Source of the DNA: Ruminococcus sp.
GTDB lineage: Bacteria > Bacillota > Clostridia > Oscillospirales > Ruminococcaceae
Direction of reading: 5' to 3'
Length of the DNA: 48,171 nt
Assembly (NCBI GenBank): GCA_015066815.1
Contig: SVNR01000018.1
Coordinates: 1-48,171, forward strand
The notes beneath the pieces were generated by a model, which saw nothing but the letters and a program-made list of their open reading frames with translations, was not told where the DNA came from and did not search any database. Positions 9,054 to 16,640 of this stretch are shown in pieces; positions within the stretch are counted from its first letter, which is position 1, and each line of letters begins with the position of its first letter. The position numbers and the translations under genes were made by a program.

Positions 9054-9082
9054 ATTATATCATTTTAGTTAATCGTTTTCAA
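9054..9082 (-). promoter_or_regulatory. Candidate promoter for the GH5 cellulase
   Basis: Minus-strand TTGAAA (9077-9082), 17-bp spacer, TATAAT (9054-9059). This predicts a leader of about 135 nt. Confidence 0.65.
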
Positions 9083-9163
9083 GAACTTCATGATACAAAT
9101 TTTCAAAGTTTTTTTATAGATTTTACCCATTATTATATAATTGTTTGTACGTTATACCTGCTT

Positions 9164-10810
9164 TTATTTATGCTTTGTCATATCTGATAAAAATTTGTAC
9201 TCTCCGAGTAAGAAAAGAAACACCAGATATACAGCTCCTCCGCCTAAAACAGATGCAACCAGCGTAACAGCGTCATCCGCATACCTGCCGGCAACATTAC
9301 GTATGAGCCATGCCGCAGCCATACACATAAGTCCGGAATATACCGGTCCATAAAACAACTTAAACAGATTAAGCCGGATTTTTGTATGTTTAATAAAAAA
9401 GAAAAGAGACATCACAAGCATCATTGCATAACATATCCCGGTCGAAACAGCTGCTCCTGAGGCGTTGAGTGCAGGAATACGCACCAGTACCATATTTCCG
9501 GCGAGCTTTACAGTAACACCTGCAAGCATTATCTTAGCAGGAATATCTGCTCTGCCGACAGCCTGAAGCATACTGAACACAGGAAAAGATATGCACAGAA
9601 AAATAACCGCTATCCCAAGATACCGTAACGAATCCACACAAAAAACAGCTTCATTTGCTGATGACGGAAACAGCGTGCAAAGGATCTGCCGGGACATAAC
9701 GCATATTCCAAGACCTGCCGGGACAGATACAAGTGAAGTTATTTTAAGCACATCAGCGGCATTCTGAGTAAGAGCTCTGGTATCCTTTACCGCCCATGCC
9801 GCAGCTGCTGCCGGAAAAATACCTCTTCCGAACATATTGGTCAGAGACGGTACCAGATTAAATATAGTCACTGCCATTCCACTGAAGGCACCATATGCAA
9901 ACGACGAAAACTTTTCTGTTCCTATTTCGTTTATAAAACTATACCTTGTCTCAAAATACTCCGGAGCTGATTTTACAGAATCATCTATGTATCTCATTAT
10001 AGTACACAGATCCACAAGTGAAGTAAGATTTGTCAGCAGTGCGCTTACGGCAACAGGTACAACTGTTACCACAAGATTTTTCATAACCTCTTTTCCGCTT
10101 CGGCTGCATGGGATAAATCCGTTTTCTTTGTGTTTTCTATCTGAAAAATTCTGTGAAAATATCATATAGAGCATGCCGAAAAACGATGACAGAGTTACAC
10201 CCGCAACCGCTCCGGCAGCCGCAACTGCAGATGCGTCATCACAGATCTCACCGAAAAGCCCCGAAAAATATTTTTCATTTTTTATTATGATCATGCATAT
10301 AGCAAGACCGAACACAAGCTTTACTACACTTTCAATAATCTGGGATACCGCAGTAGGATACATATTCTGTCTTCCCTCTGCACATCCTCTGTATGCCGCC
10401 GTAATACATCCGAAGAAAACCGATGGAGCTATTATAAGTACTGACAGATATATCTGTTCGCTTCCGGCAACATAAACAGAAAACGGACGTGCAAGCAGAA
10501 GCATGATAATAGTTCCTGCCACTCCGGCACCGGTAAACAGCAGAAGAGAATATTTTTTTACCTGTCTTACACCATCTTCACCATATAAAACGGCACTTTC
10601 TGCCGTAAGCTTTGCCGATGCTGCCGAAAGCCCTGTTACAAACACCGCATATACAGGCAGGAAAAGCCCGTAAGCACCGCCGAAGTATGCCATTCCTGTT
10701 CCTCCGAGCATGTTTGCAAGCGGTATCCTGAACAGAGCGCCTGTGATCTTTGAAAGTATTACTGAAACTATAAGTATGAACGATGAACTTATAAAGCTTT
10801 GTTTTTTCAT
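9164..10810 (-). CDS. SpoVB/MurJ-type polysaccharide or lipid flippase (MOP superfamily)
   Basis: A 548-residue integral membrane protein with about 14 hydrophobic segments. It opens with a Lys-rich tip and a helix ending ITGALFRIPLANMLGG, the usual start of SpoVB/YabM/YtgP-type members of the MOP exporter superfamily. A conserved YRGCAEGRQNMYPTA loop (about 140-155) also fits. These proteins flip lipid-linked precursors such as lipid II across the cytoplasmic membrane. In Bacillus a homologue (yabM) sits just upstream of mazG and rqcP. Here it lies in the same neighbourhood but on the opposite strand, with unrelated genes between. No sporulation gene is in the window, so a role in vegetative wall or surface polysaccharide export is more likely than spore cortex synthesis. 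Confidence 0.88.
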   Translation of the reverse strand: MKKQSFISSSFILIVSVILSKITGALFRIPLANMLGGTGMAYFGGAYGLFLPVYAVFVTGLSAASAKLTAESAVLYGEDGVRQVKKYSLLLFTGAGVAGTIIMLLLARPFSVYVAGSEQIYLSVLIIAPSVFFGCITAAYRGCAEGRQNMYPTAVSQIIESVVKLVFGLAICMIIIKNEKYFSGLFGEICDDASAVAAAGAVAGVTLSSFFGMLYMIFSQNFSDRKHKENGFIPCSRSGKEVMKNLVVTVVPVAVSALLTNLTSLVDLCTIMRYIDDSVKSAPEYFETRYSFINEIGTEKFSSFAYGAFSGMAVTIFNLVPSLTNMFGRGIFPAAAAAWAVKDTRALTQNAADVLKITSLVSVPAGLGICVMSRQILCTLFPSSANEAVFCVDSLRYLGIAVIFLCISFPVFSMLQAVGRADIPAKIMLAGVTVKLAGNMVLVRIPALNASGAAVSTGICYAMMLVMSLFFFIKHTKIRLNLFKLFYGPVYSGLMCMAAAWLIRNVAGRYADDAVTLVASVLGGGAVYLVFLFLLGEYKFLSDMTKHK

Positions 10811-10892
10811 ATCTTGATATATCTCTCCAAAATTTTTTTCTTACACTTTTCTCTTAAAAAATATATTCACGCTGTTCCTCATTCATTCCGCA

Positions 10893-10952
10893 TATCATCA
10901 TAGTAAACGAAAAAATTATAACTATAATGAACAGAGAAATTAAAAAATAATA
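10893..10952. repeat. Dispersed repeat, copy B (60-bp exact duplicate of copy C)
   Basis: Sixty bases are identical to 12045-12104 in the same orientation. The core contains catagtaaacg and ctataatgaac arms like the palindromic repeat family. It lies downstream of the small-gene pair 11056-11783. Confidence 0.9.
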
Positions 10953-10965
10953 CAAACAACGAAGT

Positions 10966-10996
10966 CTGACAGCATCACGCCATCAGACTTCGTTCA
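10966..10996 (-). terminator. Weak hairpin downstream of the 92-aa gene
   Basis: Arms acgaagtctgac (10969-10980) and gactt-cgt-type sequence (10986-10994) form a GC-moderate stem about 60-90 bp past the stop codon of the gene ending at 11056. A terminator role is plausible but weakly supported. Confidence 0.35.
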
Positions 10997-11055
10997 TTTT
11001 TTCTTCTTTCGATAAGATTAGCGTATAAAATATCATACGCCATCATATCAATACT

Positions 11056-11334
11056 TTATTTTTTTATAGCATAAAATACATCGTGAAATTCTTTTTGTAC
11101 TCCTTCAAGCGCACAAAGAGGGTTTCCCGAAAAAAGTAATCTGACAGGTTCAGGCTCAAAACCTTCATCGCAGAAATGATTATAAGTATCCTCCGAAATT
11201 TCATAATAATCGCTGTAATCACAAAAACTATAATTTTCCCTTTTATTCATTACATACATCTGCAATGCCGGTGACCAACCTGCAAACATAGTATTGCTTG
11301 GGTGCATTTTCGTTTTTTCAATTTCTCCGCTCAT
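11056..11334 (-). CDS. Small hypothetical protein (92 aa)
   Basis: I do not recognise this 92-residue acidic, Tyr/Phe-rich soluble protein (SFCDYSDYYEISEDTYNHF in the middle). No signal or membrane segment is seen. A clear GAGGAGG ribosome site precedes ATG 11334. It lies 68 bp downstream of the 126-residue gene on the same strand, probably in one transcript, and the pair is bracketed by an exact 60-bp direct repeat. Function unknown. Confidence 0.75.
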   Translation of the reverse strand: MSGEIEKTKMHPSNTMFAGWSPALQMYVMNKRENYSFCDYSDYYEISEDTYNHFCDEGFEPEPVRLLFSGNPLCALEGVQKEFHDVFYAIKK

Positions 11335-11402
11335 TGATACAGCCTCCTCTGTTATATCATTTTCATTTAATGTATATCCGCATCTGCAGCTTTATGTTTA
11401 AA

Positions 11403-11783
11403 TTAGTCAAAAAGTATCAGATCAGAAACCGACGATAAACCAAACTGAGAAAAAAATTCCTTTGCACTTTCTTTTATTTCTGATATACTGGTAGAATTTA
11501 AATCCAGAAAGTCATCGTCTTTTTCACAAAGATGTGTATATACCATCAAACCTAAAATAAGATCATCTTTAGTTTTATCAAGTGTGTTCAAGTACATATC
11601 TGAAATTGCATTTTTTATATTGCCGTCGTCTATTTCTCTGATAAGTCTATCAGACAAATCTCGTTTTTCCTTGTTCTGAAATTCCATAGAAGCAGGTGTT
11701 TCAGCTTCCAGTCCAAATAATAGTTTCATTGCCACAGCAACACATTCTTTAATCTGTCTCATTATATAATCCTGTTCAAACAT
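11403..11783 (-). CDS. Small helical protein, DUF6483-like (126 aa)
   Basis: A 126-residue helical, acidic cytosolic protein beginning MFEQDYIMRQIKECV, a start I associate with the uncharacterised Firmicutes DUF6483 family; that assignment is tentative. It contains FGLEAE near residue 23 and a helical C-terminal half that could be TPR-like. The ribosome site is AAAGGAG, 9 nt before ATG 11783. It is followed by the 92-aa gene. No function can be given. Confidence 0.75.
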   Translation of the reverse strand: MFEQDYIMRQIKECVAVAMKLLFGLEAETPASMEFQNKEKRDLSDRLIREIDDGNIKNAISDMYLNTLDKTKDDLILGLMVYTHLCEKDDDFLDLNSTSISEIKESAKEFFSQFGLSSVSDLILFD

Positions 11784-11909
11784 ATTTTGTACTCTCCTTT
11801 AATAAACTTTTTTTTGACAAAATCTATATCAAATATTCTAACACACGTTGCTAAAAATAGCAATAAAACTTACGGATGTATGTAAATATTTTTTGTTTAA
11901 AAAACGCTA

Positions 11910-11938
11910 TTGACAACACATAAAAATTACGATATAAC
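11910..11938 (+). promoter_or_regulatory. Promoter-like element with a conserved downstream motif (copy 1)
   Basis: TTGACA (11910-11915), 17-bp spacer, TATAAC (11933-11938), followed by CCGAATTTGAC. The same layout (TTGACT, 17 bp, TATAAC, CCGAGTTTGCC) recurs at 48022-48050. No gene starts close downstream. Confidence 0.5.
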
Positions 11939-12044
11939 CCGAATTTGACGGCTATAATTTTTTGTATGTATATATTCAGAAGATTTTTTAAATAGCTTTC
12001 AAGTGTTCTTCACGTAAACATTTCAATTGATATTGGTATACCAT

Positions 12045-12104
12045 TATCATCATAGTAAACGAAAAAATTATAACTATAATGAACAGAGAAATTAAAAAAT
12101 AATA
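12045..12104. repeat. Dispersed repeat, copy C (60-bp exact duplicate of copy B)
   Basis: Identical to 10893-10952 over 60 bases in the same orientation, 1,152 bp apart. It ends exactly where the -35 box of the aminotransferase promoter begins. Confidence 0.9.
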
Positions 12105-12133
12105 TTGATGTTCTGTCATATATGTGATATAAT
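12105..12133 (+). promoter_or_regulatory. Promoter of the aminotransferase unit
   Basis: TTGATG (12105-12110), 17-bp spacer, TATAAT (12128-12133), about 70 bp before the ATG at 12207 and directly after repeat copy C. Confidence 0.65.
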
Positions 12134-12206
12134 AAAGAAATAATGTGGTTCTATCAGGTGTTTTTTTAAGAAAAATATTTAACTTTATATCAGAGAGGCG
12201 TATAAT

Positions 12207-13394
12207 ATGAACTATATTTTTTCGAACAGAGTTTCATCTCTGAAACCATCAGCAATAAGAGAAATCCTCAAACACACCGCAAATCCGGAAGTTATACCGT
12301 TTGCAGCAGGAAATCCGGCAGCAGATGCATTTCCAAAAGAGATTATTGAAAAAATATCCGCAGATATTTTAGAGTCAGATCCTATAGGCGCTTTGCAGTA
12401 CAGCGTTACTGAAGGATATACTCCGCTCAGAAACAGACTCAAAAAAGAAATGTCAGAAAAAAACTGCTTTGTTTATGAGCGTGATGACCTTATTATCACA
12501 TCCGGCGCACAGCAGGCTAACGAACTTGCATGCAAGGTACTGTGCAGCGACGGAGATACTCTTATATGTGAAGCTCCAAGCTTTGTCGGCTCTCTCAACG
12601 CTTTCAAGTCATACAACGTAAACCTTGTCGGTGTAGAGCTTGAAGACGATGGCATAAACATTGAAAAACTCGAAGCAGCATTGAAAACCAACAACTCAGT
12701 AAAGCTTCTTTATCTCATACCAAATTTTCAGAATCCTACAGGAAAGACAATGTCACTTGAAAAACGCAAGGCTGTTTTAGCTCTTGCTGAAAAGTATGAT
12801 TTTATCATTCTTGAAGACGATCCTTACGGCGATCTGCGTTTCAGCGGCAAGGACATCCCTTCAATAAAATCCTTAGATACTGCCGGCAGAGTAATATACA
12901 GCAGAACCTTCTCAAAAATACTCGCTCCGGGACTCCGTGTGGGATACGTAAGCGCACCGGCAGAGATCATTTCAAAAATGATCGTATGCAAACAGGTCTC
13001 TGACGTACACTCAAACATCTGGGCACAGCAGATCTGTGACAGATTTATGGAGACAGCGGATATGAACGAGCATCTGGCTTCCTTAAGAAAGCTTTACAAA
13101 GCAAAGTACGAGCTTATGGCAAACGGAATAAAAGAACACTTCTCCGACAAGGTCAGAGTTACAGAGCCCGAAGGCGGTCTCTTCATATGGGCTGATCTTC
13201 CCGAAGGAGCTGATATGATGACATTCTGCCAAAAAGCAGTAGAAAAATACAAAATAGCAGTCGTTCCGGGAACAGCATTCATGATTTCTGAAAACGACAA
13301 AACAAACTCTTTCCGTATGAATTTTTCAACACCTACGGATCTTCAGATCACAGAAGGCTGCAGAATTCTCGGACAGCTTACAAAAGAACTTTAA
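12207..13394 (+). CDS. PLP-dependent aminotransferase, class I/II (2-aminoadipate/LysN-like)
   Basis: A 395-residue cytosolic fold-type I aminotransferase. The Schiff-base Lys237 lies in SRTFSKILAPGLRVGY, the cofactor-binding Asp/Tyr are in LEDDPYGDLRFSG (202-214), NPTGK is at 176-180, and the substrate-carboxylate Arg is in SFRMNFS near the end. The AGNPAAD motif and overall layout match the MocR-type domain family without a DNA-binding part, often annotated as 2-aminoadipate or aromatic/branched-chain aminotransferase. The exact substrate cannot be set from sequence. GAGAGGCG precedes the ATG at a good distance. The next gene starts 62 bp downstream with no clear terminator, so co-transcription with the 175-aa gene and trpS is possible. 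Confidence 0.92.
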   Translation: MNYIFSNRVSSLKPSAIREILKHTANPEVIPFAAGNPAADAFPKEIIEKISADILESDPIGALQYSVTEGYTPLRNRLKKEMSEKNCFVYERDDLIITSGAQQANELACKVLCSDGDTLICEAPSFVGSLNAFKSYNVNLVGVELEDDGINIEKLEAALKTNNSVKLLYLIPNFQNPTGKTMSLEKRKAVLALAEKYDFIILEDDPYGDLRFSGKDIPSIKSLDTAGRVIYSRTFSKILAPGLRVGYVSAPAEIISKMIVCKQVSDVHSNIWAQQICDRFMETADMNEHLASLRKLYKAKYELMANGIKEHFSDKVRVTEPEGGLFIWADLPEGADMMTFCQKAVEKYKIAVVPGTAFMISENDKTNSFRMNFSTPTDLQITEGCRILGQLTKEL

Positions 13395-13455
13395 AAAACA
13401 TTACCCTACCGCCGGGGATAAAATTTTTTTTGGCGGAGAAATGGAGAAAAATATC

Positions 13456-13983
13456 ATGGCTAATAAACCTTTTTCACGTTACAGTGTTTGCGAACCCTAC
13501 CTTCTCACAAGAATAAAATCACTCAGAATGCCTCCTGCTGTAATAGGCATAAAGCTCACAGACGATAAGCAGGTGTACAGTGCAGTTGTAGACATTCCGA
13601 TGGGTCCTGATCTTCTCGGAACTCTCGTATGTCTCGCAAACGGCGCAGTTAACATCTACTTCAACAACGGTGCTACAATAACAGGACTCTCATCAAGACA
13701 TCCTGCTCTTGCTCAGTCATGCCGTTCTTTCCTTGCAAGTGCAAACCAGTCGCTTCCTGTATGTGAAAGAACATCTGTCTTCGACCTTCCTGTAAATTCA
13801 TCAAGTCACTATGTACACCTGATGACAAGAAAGGGCGTATACAAAACAGTTATAAACCCGCTTACAGCTGCTGCTGAGGCCGACAAGATGAGAGCTTTTC
13901 TCCTTCATCTGTATCAGAAGGTTATGAATGAGGTAAAGAACGCACAGGCAAGAGACCGTGCAAACGCTGAAAATTCCAAGTAA
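13456..13983 (+). CDS. Conserved hypothetical protein upstream of trpS (175 aa)
   Basis: I do not recognise this soluble 175-residue protein. The start at 13456 (MANKPF) is preferred because ATG-GGAG supplies a GGAG 9 nt upstream; the earlier in-frame ATG at 13441 has its Shine-Dalgarno too close. The sequence is beta-rich in the first two thirds (AVVDIPMGPDLLGTLVC, then AVNIYFNNGATITGL) and ends in a helical stretch rich in Lys, Asn and Ala. No signal peptide or membrane segment is visible. It ends 24 bp before trpS and probably shares its transcript, but that gives no strong functional hint. Confidence 0.78.
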   Translation: MANKPFSRYSVCEPYLLTRIKSLRMPPAVIGIKLTDDKQVYSAVVDIPMGPDLLGTLVCLANGAVNIYFNNGATITGLSSRHPALAQSCRSFLASANQSLPVCERTSVFDLPVNSSSHYVHLMTRKGVYKTVINPLTAAAEADKMRAFLLHLYQKVMNEVKNAQARDRANAENSK

Positions 13984-14007
13984 ATCTGAAAGGACAGACA
14001 CAAAAAA

Positions 14008-15015
14008 ATGTCAGATACAAACGAAAAAAAGCTTATATTCAGTGGTATACAGCCTACAGGAACGTTTACTCTTGGCAACTACATAGGCGCTATCAGAAAC
14101 TGGGGACCTCTTCAGGATGAGTATAACTGTATATATTCTATAGTTGATCTTCACGCTATTACTGTTCGTCAGGAGCCTGCTAAGCTCAGACAGAACACTC
14201 TTCAGGCATACGCTCTTATTCTTGCCTGTGGAATAGACCCTGAAAAATCAACAGCTTTTATACAGAGCCATAACCACAATCACGCAGAGCTCAGCTGGAT
14301 ATTATCATGCTCCACACAGTTCGGAGAGCTTTCGAGAATGACACAGTTCAAGGATAAAAGTGCAAAACACGCAGATGATATAAACGCAGGACTTTTCACA
14401 TATCCTGTACTTATGGCTGCTGATATTCTTGCTTATAACGCAGATCTTGTTCCTATCGGAGCAGATCAGAAGCAGCATCTCGAGCTTGCAAGAAATATAG
14501 CAGGACGTTTCAACCAGAAATACGGTGAATTTTTTACAATGCCTGAGCCTTTTATTCCAAAAACAGGCGCAAGAGTAATGTCTCTTCAGGATCCTTCCAA
14601 AAAAATGTCCAAATCCGACGAAAATCCGAACGCATGTGTTCTTATACTTGACGACAAGGACACAATAATAAGAAAGTTCAAACGCGCAGTGACTGATTCA
14701 GAGGCAGAAGTCTGCTACAGAGAAGGAAAAGACGGCATAAACAATCTTATGACTATATACTCAGCAGTAACAGGCAAAAGTCTTGAAGAAATAACATCTG
14801 AGTTTTCCGGAAAAGGCTATGGTGATTTTAAGCTTGCAGTCGGTGAAGCTGTCGCTGACCACCTCGAGCCTGTACGCAGCAAATACGAAAAGCTTATCGC
14901 AGACAAGGCATACCTTAAAGAATGCTACACAGCAGGAGCTGAAGCTGCATCAAAGATAACCCGCAAAACCCTCTCAAAAGTATACAGAAAGATAGGTTTT
15001 GTAGACATCAGATAA
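14008..15015 (+). CDS. trpS: Tryptophan--tRNA ligase
   Basis: A 335-residue class Ic aminoacyl-tRNA synthetase that charges tRNA-Trp with tryptophan using ATP. The HIGH-equivalent signature is PTGTFTLGNYIGA (about 14-26) and the KMSKS loop is present literally in KKMSKSDENPN. The IGADQKQHLELARNIAGRFN stretch is typical of TrpRS. Length is normal for the bacterial enzyme. AAAGGA lies upstream of the ATG. I saw no T-box leader, so tryptophan-tRNA control by that route is not supported. Confidence 0.97.
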   Translation: MSDTNEKKLIFSGIQPTGTFTLGNYIGAIRNWGPLQDEYNCIYSIVDLHAITVRQEPAKLRQNTLQAYALILACGIDPEKSTAFIQSHNHNHAELSWILSCSTQFGELSRMTQFKDKSAKHADDINAGLFTYPVLMAADILAYNADLVPIGADQKQHLELARNIAGRFNQKYGEFFTMPEPFIPKTGARVMSLQDPSKKMSKSDENPNACVLILDDKDTIIRKFKRAVTDSEAEVCYREGKDGINNLMTIYSAVTGKSLEEITSEFSGKGYGDFKLAVGEAVADHLEPVRSKYEKLIADKAYLKECYTAGAEAASKITRKTLSKVYRKIGFVDIR

Positions 15016-15049
15016 CGCTAAAGCCCATAATTACATGTGTTTTTCAACT

Positions 15050-15072
15050 ATTATTGATGATTCATCAATAAA
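15050..15072 (+). terminator. AT-rich hairpin after trpS
   Basis: ttattgatg and catcaataa form a 9-bp stem with a 3-nt loop in the gap after trpS. It is low in GC and has no clean T-run, so a terminator role is only possible. Confidence 0.35.
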
Positions 15073-15174
15073 ATATTATATATATATCACAAAAATGCTT
15101 AAAAAGCTTGCATTTTGCTGTAGTTTGCTGTACTATAATTAAAGACTGTATTCTACTTGATATCTGAGGTTATT

Positions 15175-15987
15175 ATGTTTGAATTTAAAGAACGCTACAA
15201 CATAGATGATCTTATCAGGATCGTCAGAATTCTTAGAAGCGAGAACGGCTGTCCATGGGACAGAGTTCAGACACACAAATCAATAAAACGTGATTTTATC
15301 GAAGAAGTATATGAGGTTATTGAGGCTATTGATCTTGAAAGCCCCGAAATGCTCCGTGAAGAACTTGGAGACGTACTGCTTCAGGTCGTATTCCATTCTC
15401 AGATAAAAACAGAAGAAAACACGTTTGATTTTGAAGACATCTGCAACGATATCTGCCAGAAGCTTATCATACGTCATCCCCATGTTTTCGGTGAGATTAC
15501 AGTAAACAGCTGTGATGAAGTACTTACAAACTGGGAACACATCAAACAGCAGACCAAAGGGCAGACTACTTTTACAGATACGCTTGAAAGCGTACCGAAG
15601 ACATTCCCGGCTCTCATGAGAGCTCAGAAGGTCGGAAAACGCGCTTCAAAGTCAGGTATGGACTTTGAAAATATAAAAGCCGCTGTTGAACGTCTGAAAT
15701 CCGAAGTTTCAGAGCTTGAAGCTGCTGTTGATGCAGACGACACAGAACACATAAAAGAAGAGCTTGGAGATGTACTTTTCTCCTGCACAAACGTTGCAAG
15801 AAAGCTCGACGCTGACGCAGAACTTCTTCTGACGGATTCCACAGAAAAGTTTATTGACCGCTTTTCAAAAACAGAAGAGTTAATAAGGCTTAAAGGGACA
15901 GATATGACATCCCTTGGCATAGATGAGCTTGATATATACTGGGAACAGGCAAAAGCTCACAGTAAAAATAACGGAGGTAAAAAATAA
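15175..15987 (+). CDS. mazG: Nucleoside triphosphate pyrophosphohydrolase MazG
   Basis: A 270-residue all-alpha NTP pyrophosphohydrolase that breaks nucleoside triphosphates to monophosphates and pyrophosphate, a housecleaning role. ATG 15175 is chosen because GAGG lies 5 nt upstream; the frame also has a TTG at 15157. The MazG signature [13 protein letters not shown] is followed by the metal-binding EEVYE and EELGDVLLQ motifs, and a second degenerate MazG unit (EELGDVLFS) follows, as in the full-length two-domain family. Its stop overlaps the hup start (TAATG), so translation is probably coupled. The order mazG-hup-rqcP is common in Firmicutes. Confidence 0.95.
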   Translation: MFEFKERYNIDDLIRIVRILRSENGCPWDRVQTHKSIKRDFIEEVYEVIEAIDLESPEMLREELGDVLLQVVFHSQIKTEENTFDFEDICNDICQKLIIRHPHVFGEITVNSCDEVLTNWEHIKQQTKGQTTFTDTLESVPKTFPALMRAQKVGKRASKSGMDFENIKAAVERLKSEVSELEAAVDADDTEHIKEELGDVLFSCTNVARKLDADAELLLTDSTEKFIDRFSKTEELIRLKGTDMTSLGIDELDIYWEQAKAHSKNNGGKK

Positions 15988-16262
15988 TGACAAAGGCTGA
16001 TTTAATCAATGCTATCGCTGAAAAGGGCGAGTACACAAAGAAGGATGCTGACAAGGCTCTCTCAACAGTAATCTCATCAATCACAGATGCTCTTGCAAGC
16101 GGTGAAAAGATTCAGTTAATCGGTTTCGGTACTTTTGAGGTTCGTGAAAGAGCTGCAAAGACATCAAAGAACCCAAGAACAGGCGAAACAATCCAGTGCC
16201 CAGCTAAGAAGGCTCCAGCATTCAAGGCAGGCAAGGCTCTCAAGGACGCTGTAAACAAGTAA
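15987..16262 (+). CDS. hup: HU-family DNA-binding protein
   Basis: A 91-residue histone-like nucleoid protein of normal HU length. It begins [13 protein letters not shown], has the [12 protein letters not shown] beta-arm region and the NPRTGE motif whose Pro intercalates into DNA, and ends [13 protein letters not shown]. It bends and compacts DNA as a dimer. It overlaps mazG by one base and is closed by a terminator at 16277-16332. GGAGG precedes the ATG inside mazG. Codon choice is strongly biased (GCT, AAG, CTC), as expected for an abundant protein. Confidence 0.97.
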   Translation: MTKADLINAIAEKGEYTKKDADKALSTVISSITDALASGEKIQLIGFGTFEVRERAAKTSKNPRTGETIQCPAKKAPAFKAGKALKDAVNK

Positions 16263-16276
16263 TCTTTTTTGCTAAA

Positions 16277-16332
16277 AAAAGCATTTAAAAAGCACACGCA
16301 TCGGATCAGCTCTGATACATGTGCTTTTCGTT
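16277..16332 (+). terminator. Terminator after hup
   Basis: aaaagcac (16278-16285) pairs with gtgctttt (16321-16328) with further inner pairing, followed by cgttttt. It separates hup from the S4-domain gene, which lacks an obvious separate promoter, so read-through is possible. Confidence 0.65.
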
Positions 16333-16349
16333 TTTAAAGGAGAAAAAAT

Positions 16350-16595
16350 ATGCGACTTGACAAATATCTCAAAGTAACACGACTTATAAAAAGACGTACT
16401 GTTGCAAATGAAGCCTGCGATGCGGGCAAGGTGTTTGTAAACGACAAACCTGCCCGTGCGTCATATGATATTAAAATAAACGACATTATTACTATATGCC
16501 TTGGACAAAAGCCCCTCAAGGTAAAAGTAACTGCCATCTCAGAACATGTCACAAAAGAAAACGCTGCTGATAACTATGTTATAGTAAACGAATAA
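16350..16595 (+). CDS. rqcP: S4-domain RNA-binding protein, RqcP/Hsp15-like
   Basis: An 81-residue stand-alone S4 domain opening MRLDKYLKVTRLIKRRTVANEACDAG with VNDKPARASYDIK, the pattern of Bacillus RqcP (YabO). RqcP binds 50S subunits carrying nascent chain-tRNA and promotes C-terminal Ala tailing with RqcH in ribosome quality control. The neighbours (mazG, hup) match the Firmicutes yabN-yabO arrangement and support RqcP over Hsp15. AAAGGAG lies 7 nt before the ATG. The sporulation genes yabP and yabQ that follow in Bacillus are absent; the next gene is a convergent scaffoldin. Confidence 0.88.
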   Translation: MRLDKYLKVTRLIKRRTVANEACDAGKVFVNDKPARASYDIKINDIITICLGQKPLKVKVTAISEHVTKENAADNYVIVNE

Positions 16596-16603
16596 CAGCT
16601 TTT

Positions 16604-16640
16604 TGCCCCGGAAAACCTGTATGTTCTCCGGGGCATTTTT
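16604..16640. terminator. Bidirectional terminator between rqcP and the scaffoldin
   Basis: Perfect 9-bp GC-rich stem tgccccgga (16604-16612) and tccggggca (16627-16635) followed by a T-run; A/T tracts on both sides serve convergent genes. Confidence 0.85.

Larger units (their letters stand above)
11784..12206. other. 423-bp intergenic region with two promoters and repeat copy C
   Basis: Between divergent genes this AT-rich stretch holds a plus-strand promoter-like element (11910-11938), repeat copy C (12045-12104) and the aminotransferase promoter (12105-12133). I see no gene in it. Confidence 0.6.

Noticed and set aside
13395..14007. T-box leader for trpS
   Set aside because: No T-box motif or specifier stem is visible, and an upstream gene occupies the region.
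16577..16590. atagtaaacgaa inside the rqcP gene as another dispersed repeat
   Set aside because: It is within coding sequence, lacks the second arm, and encodes the conserved IVNE end.
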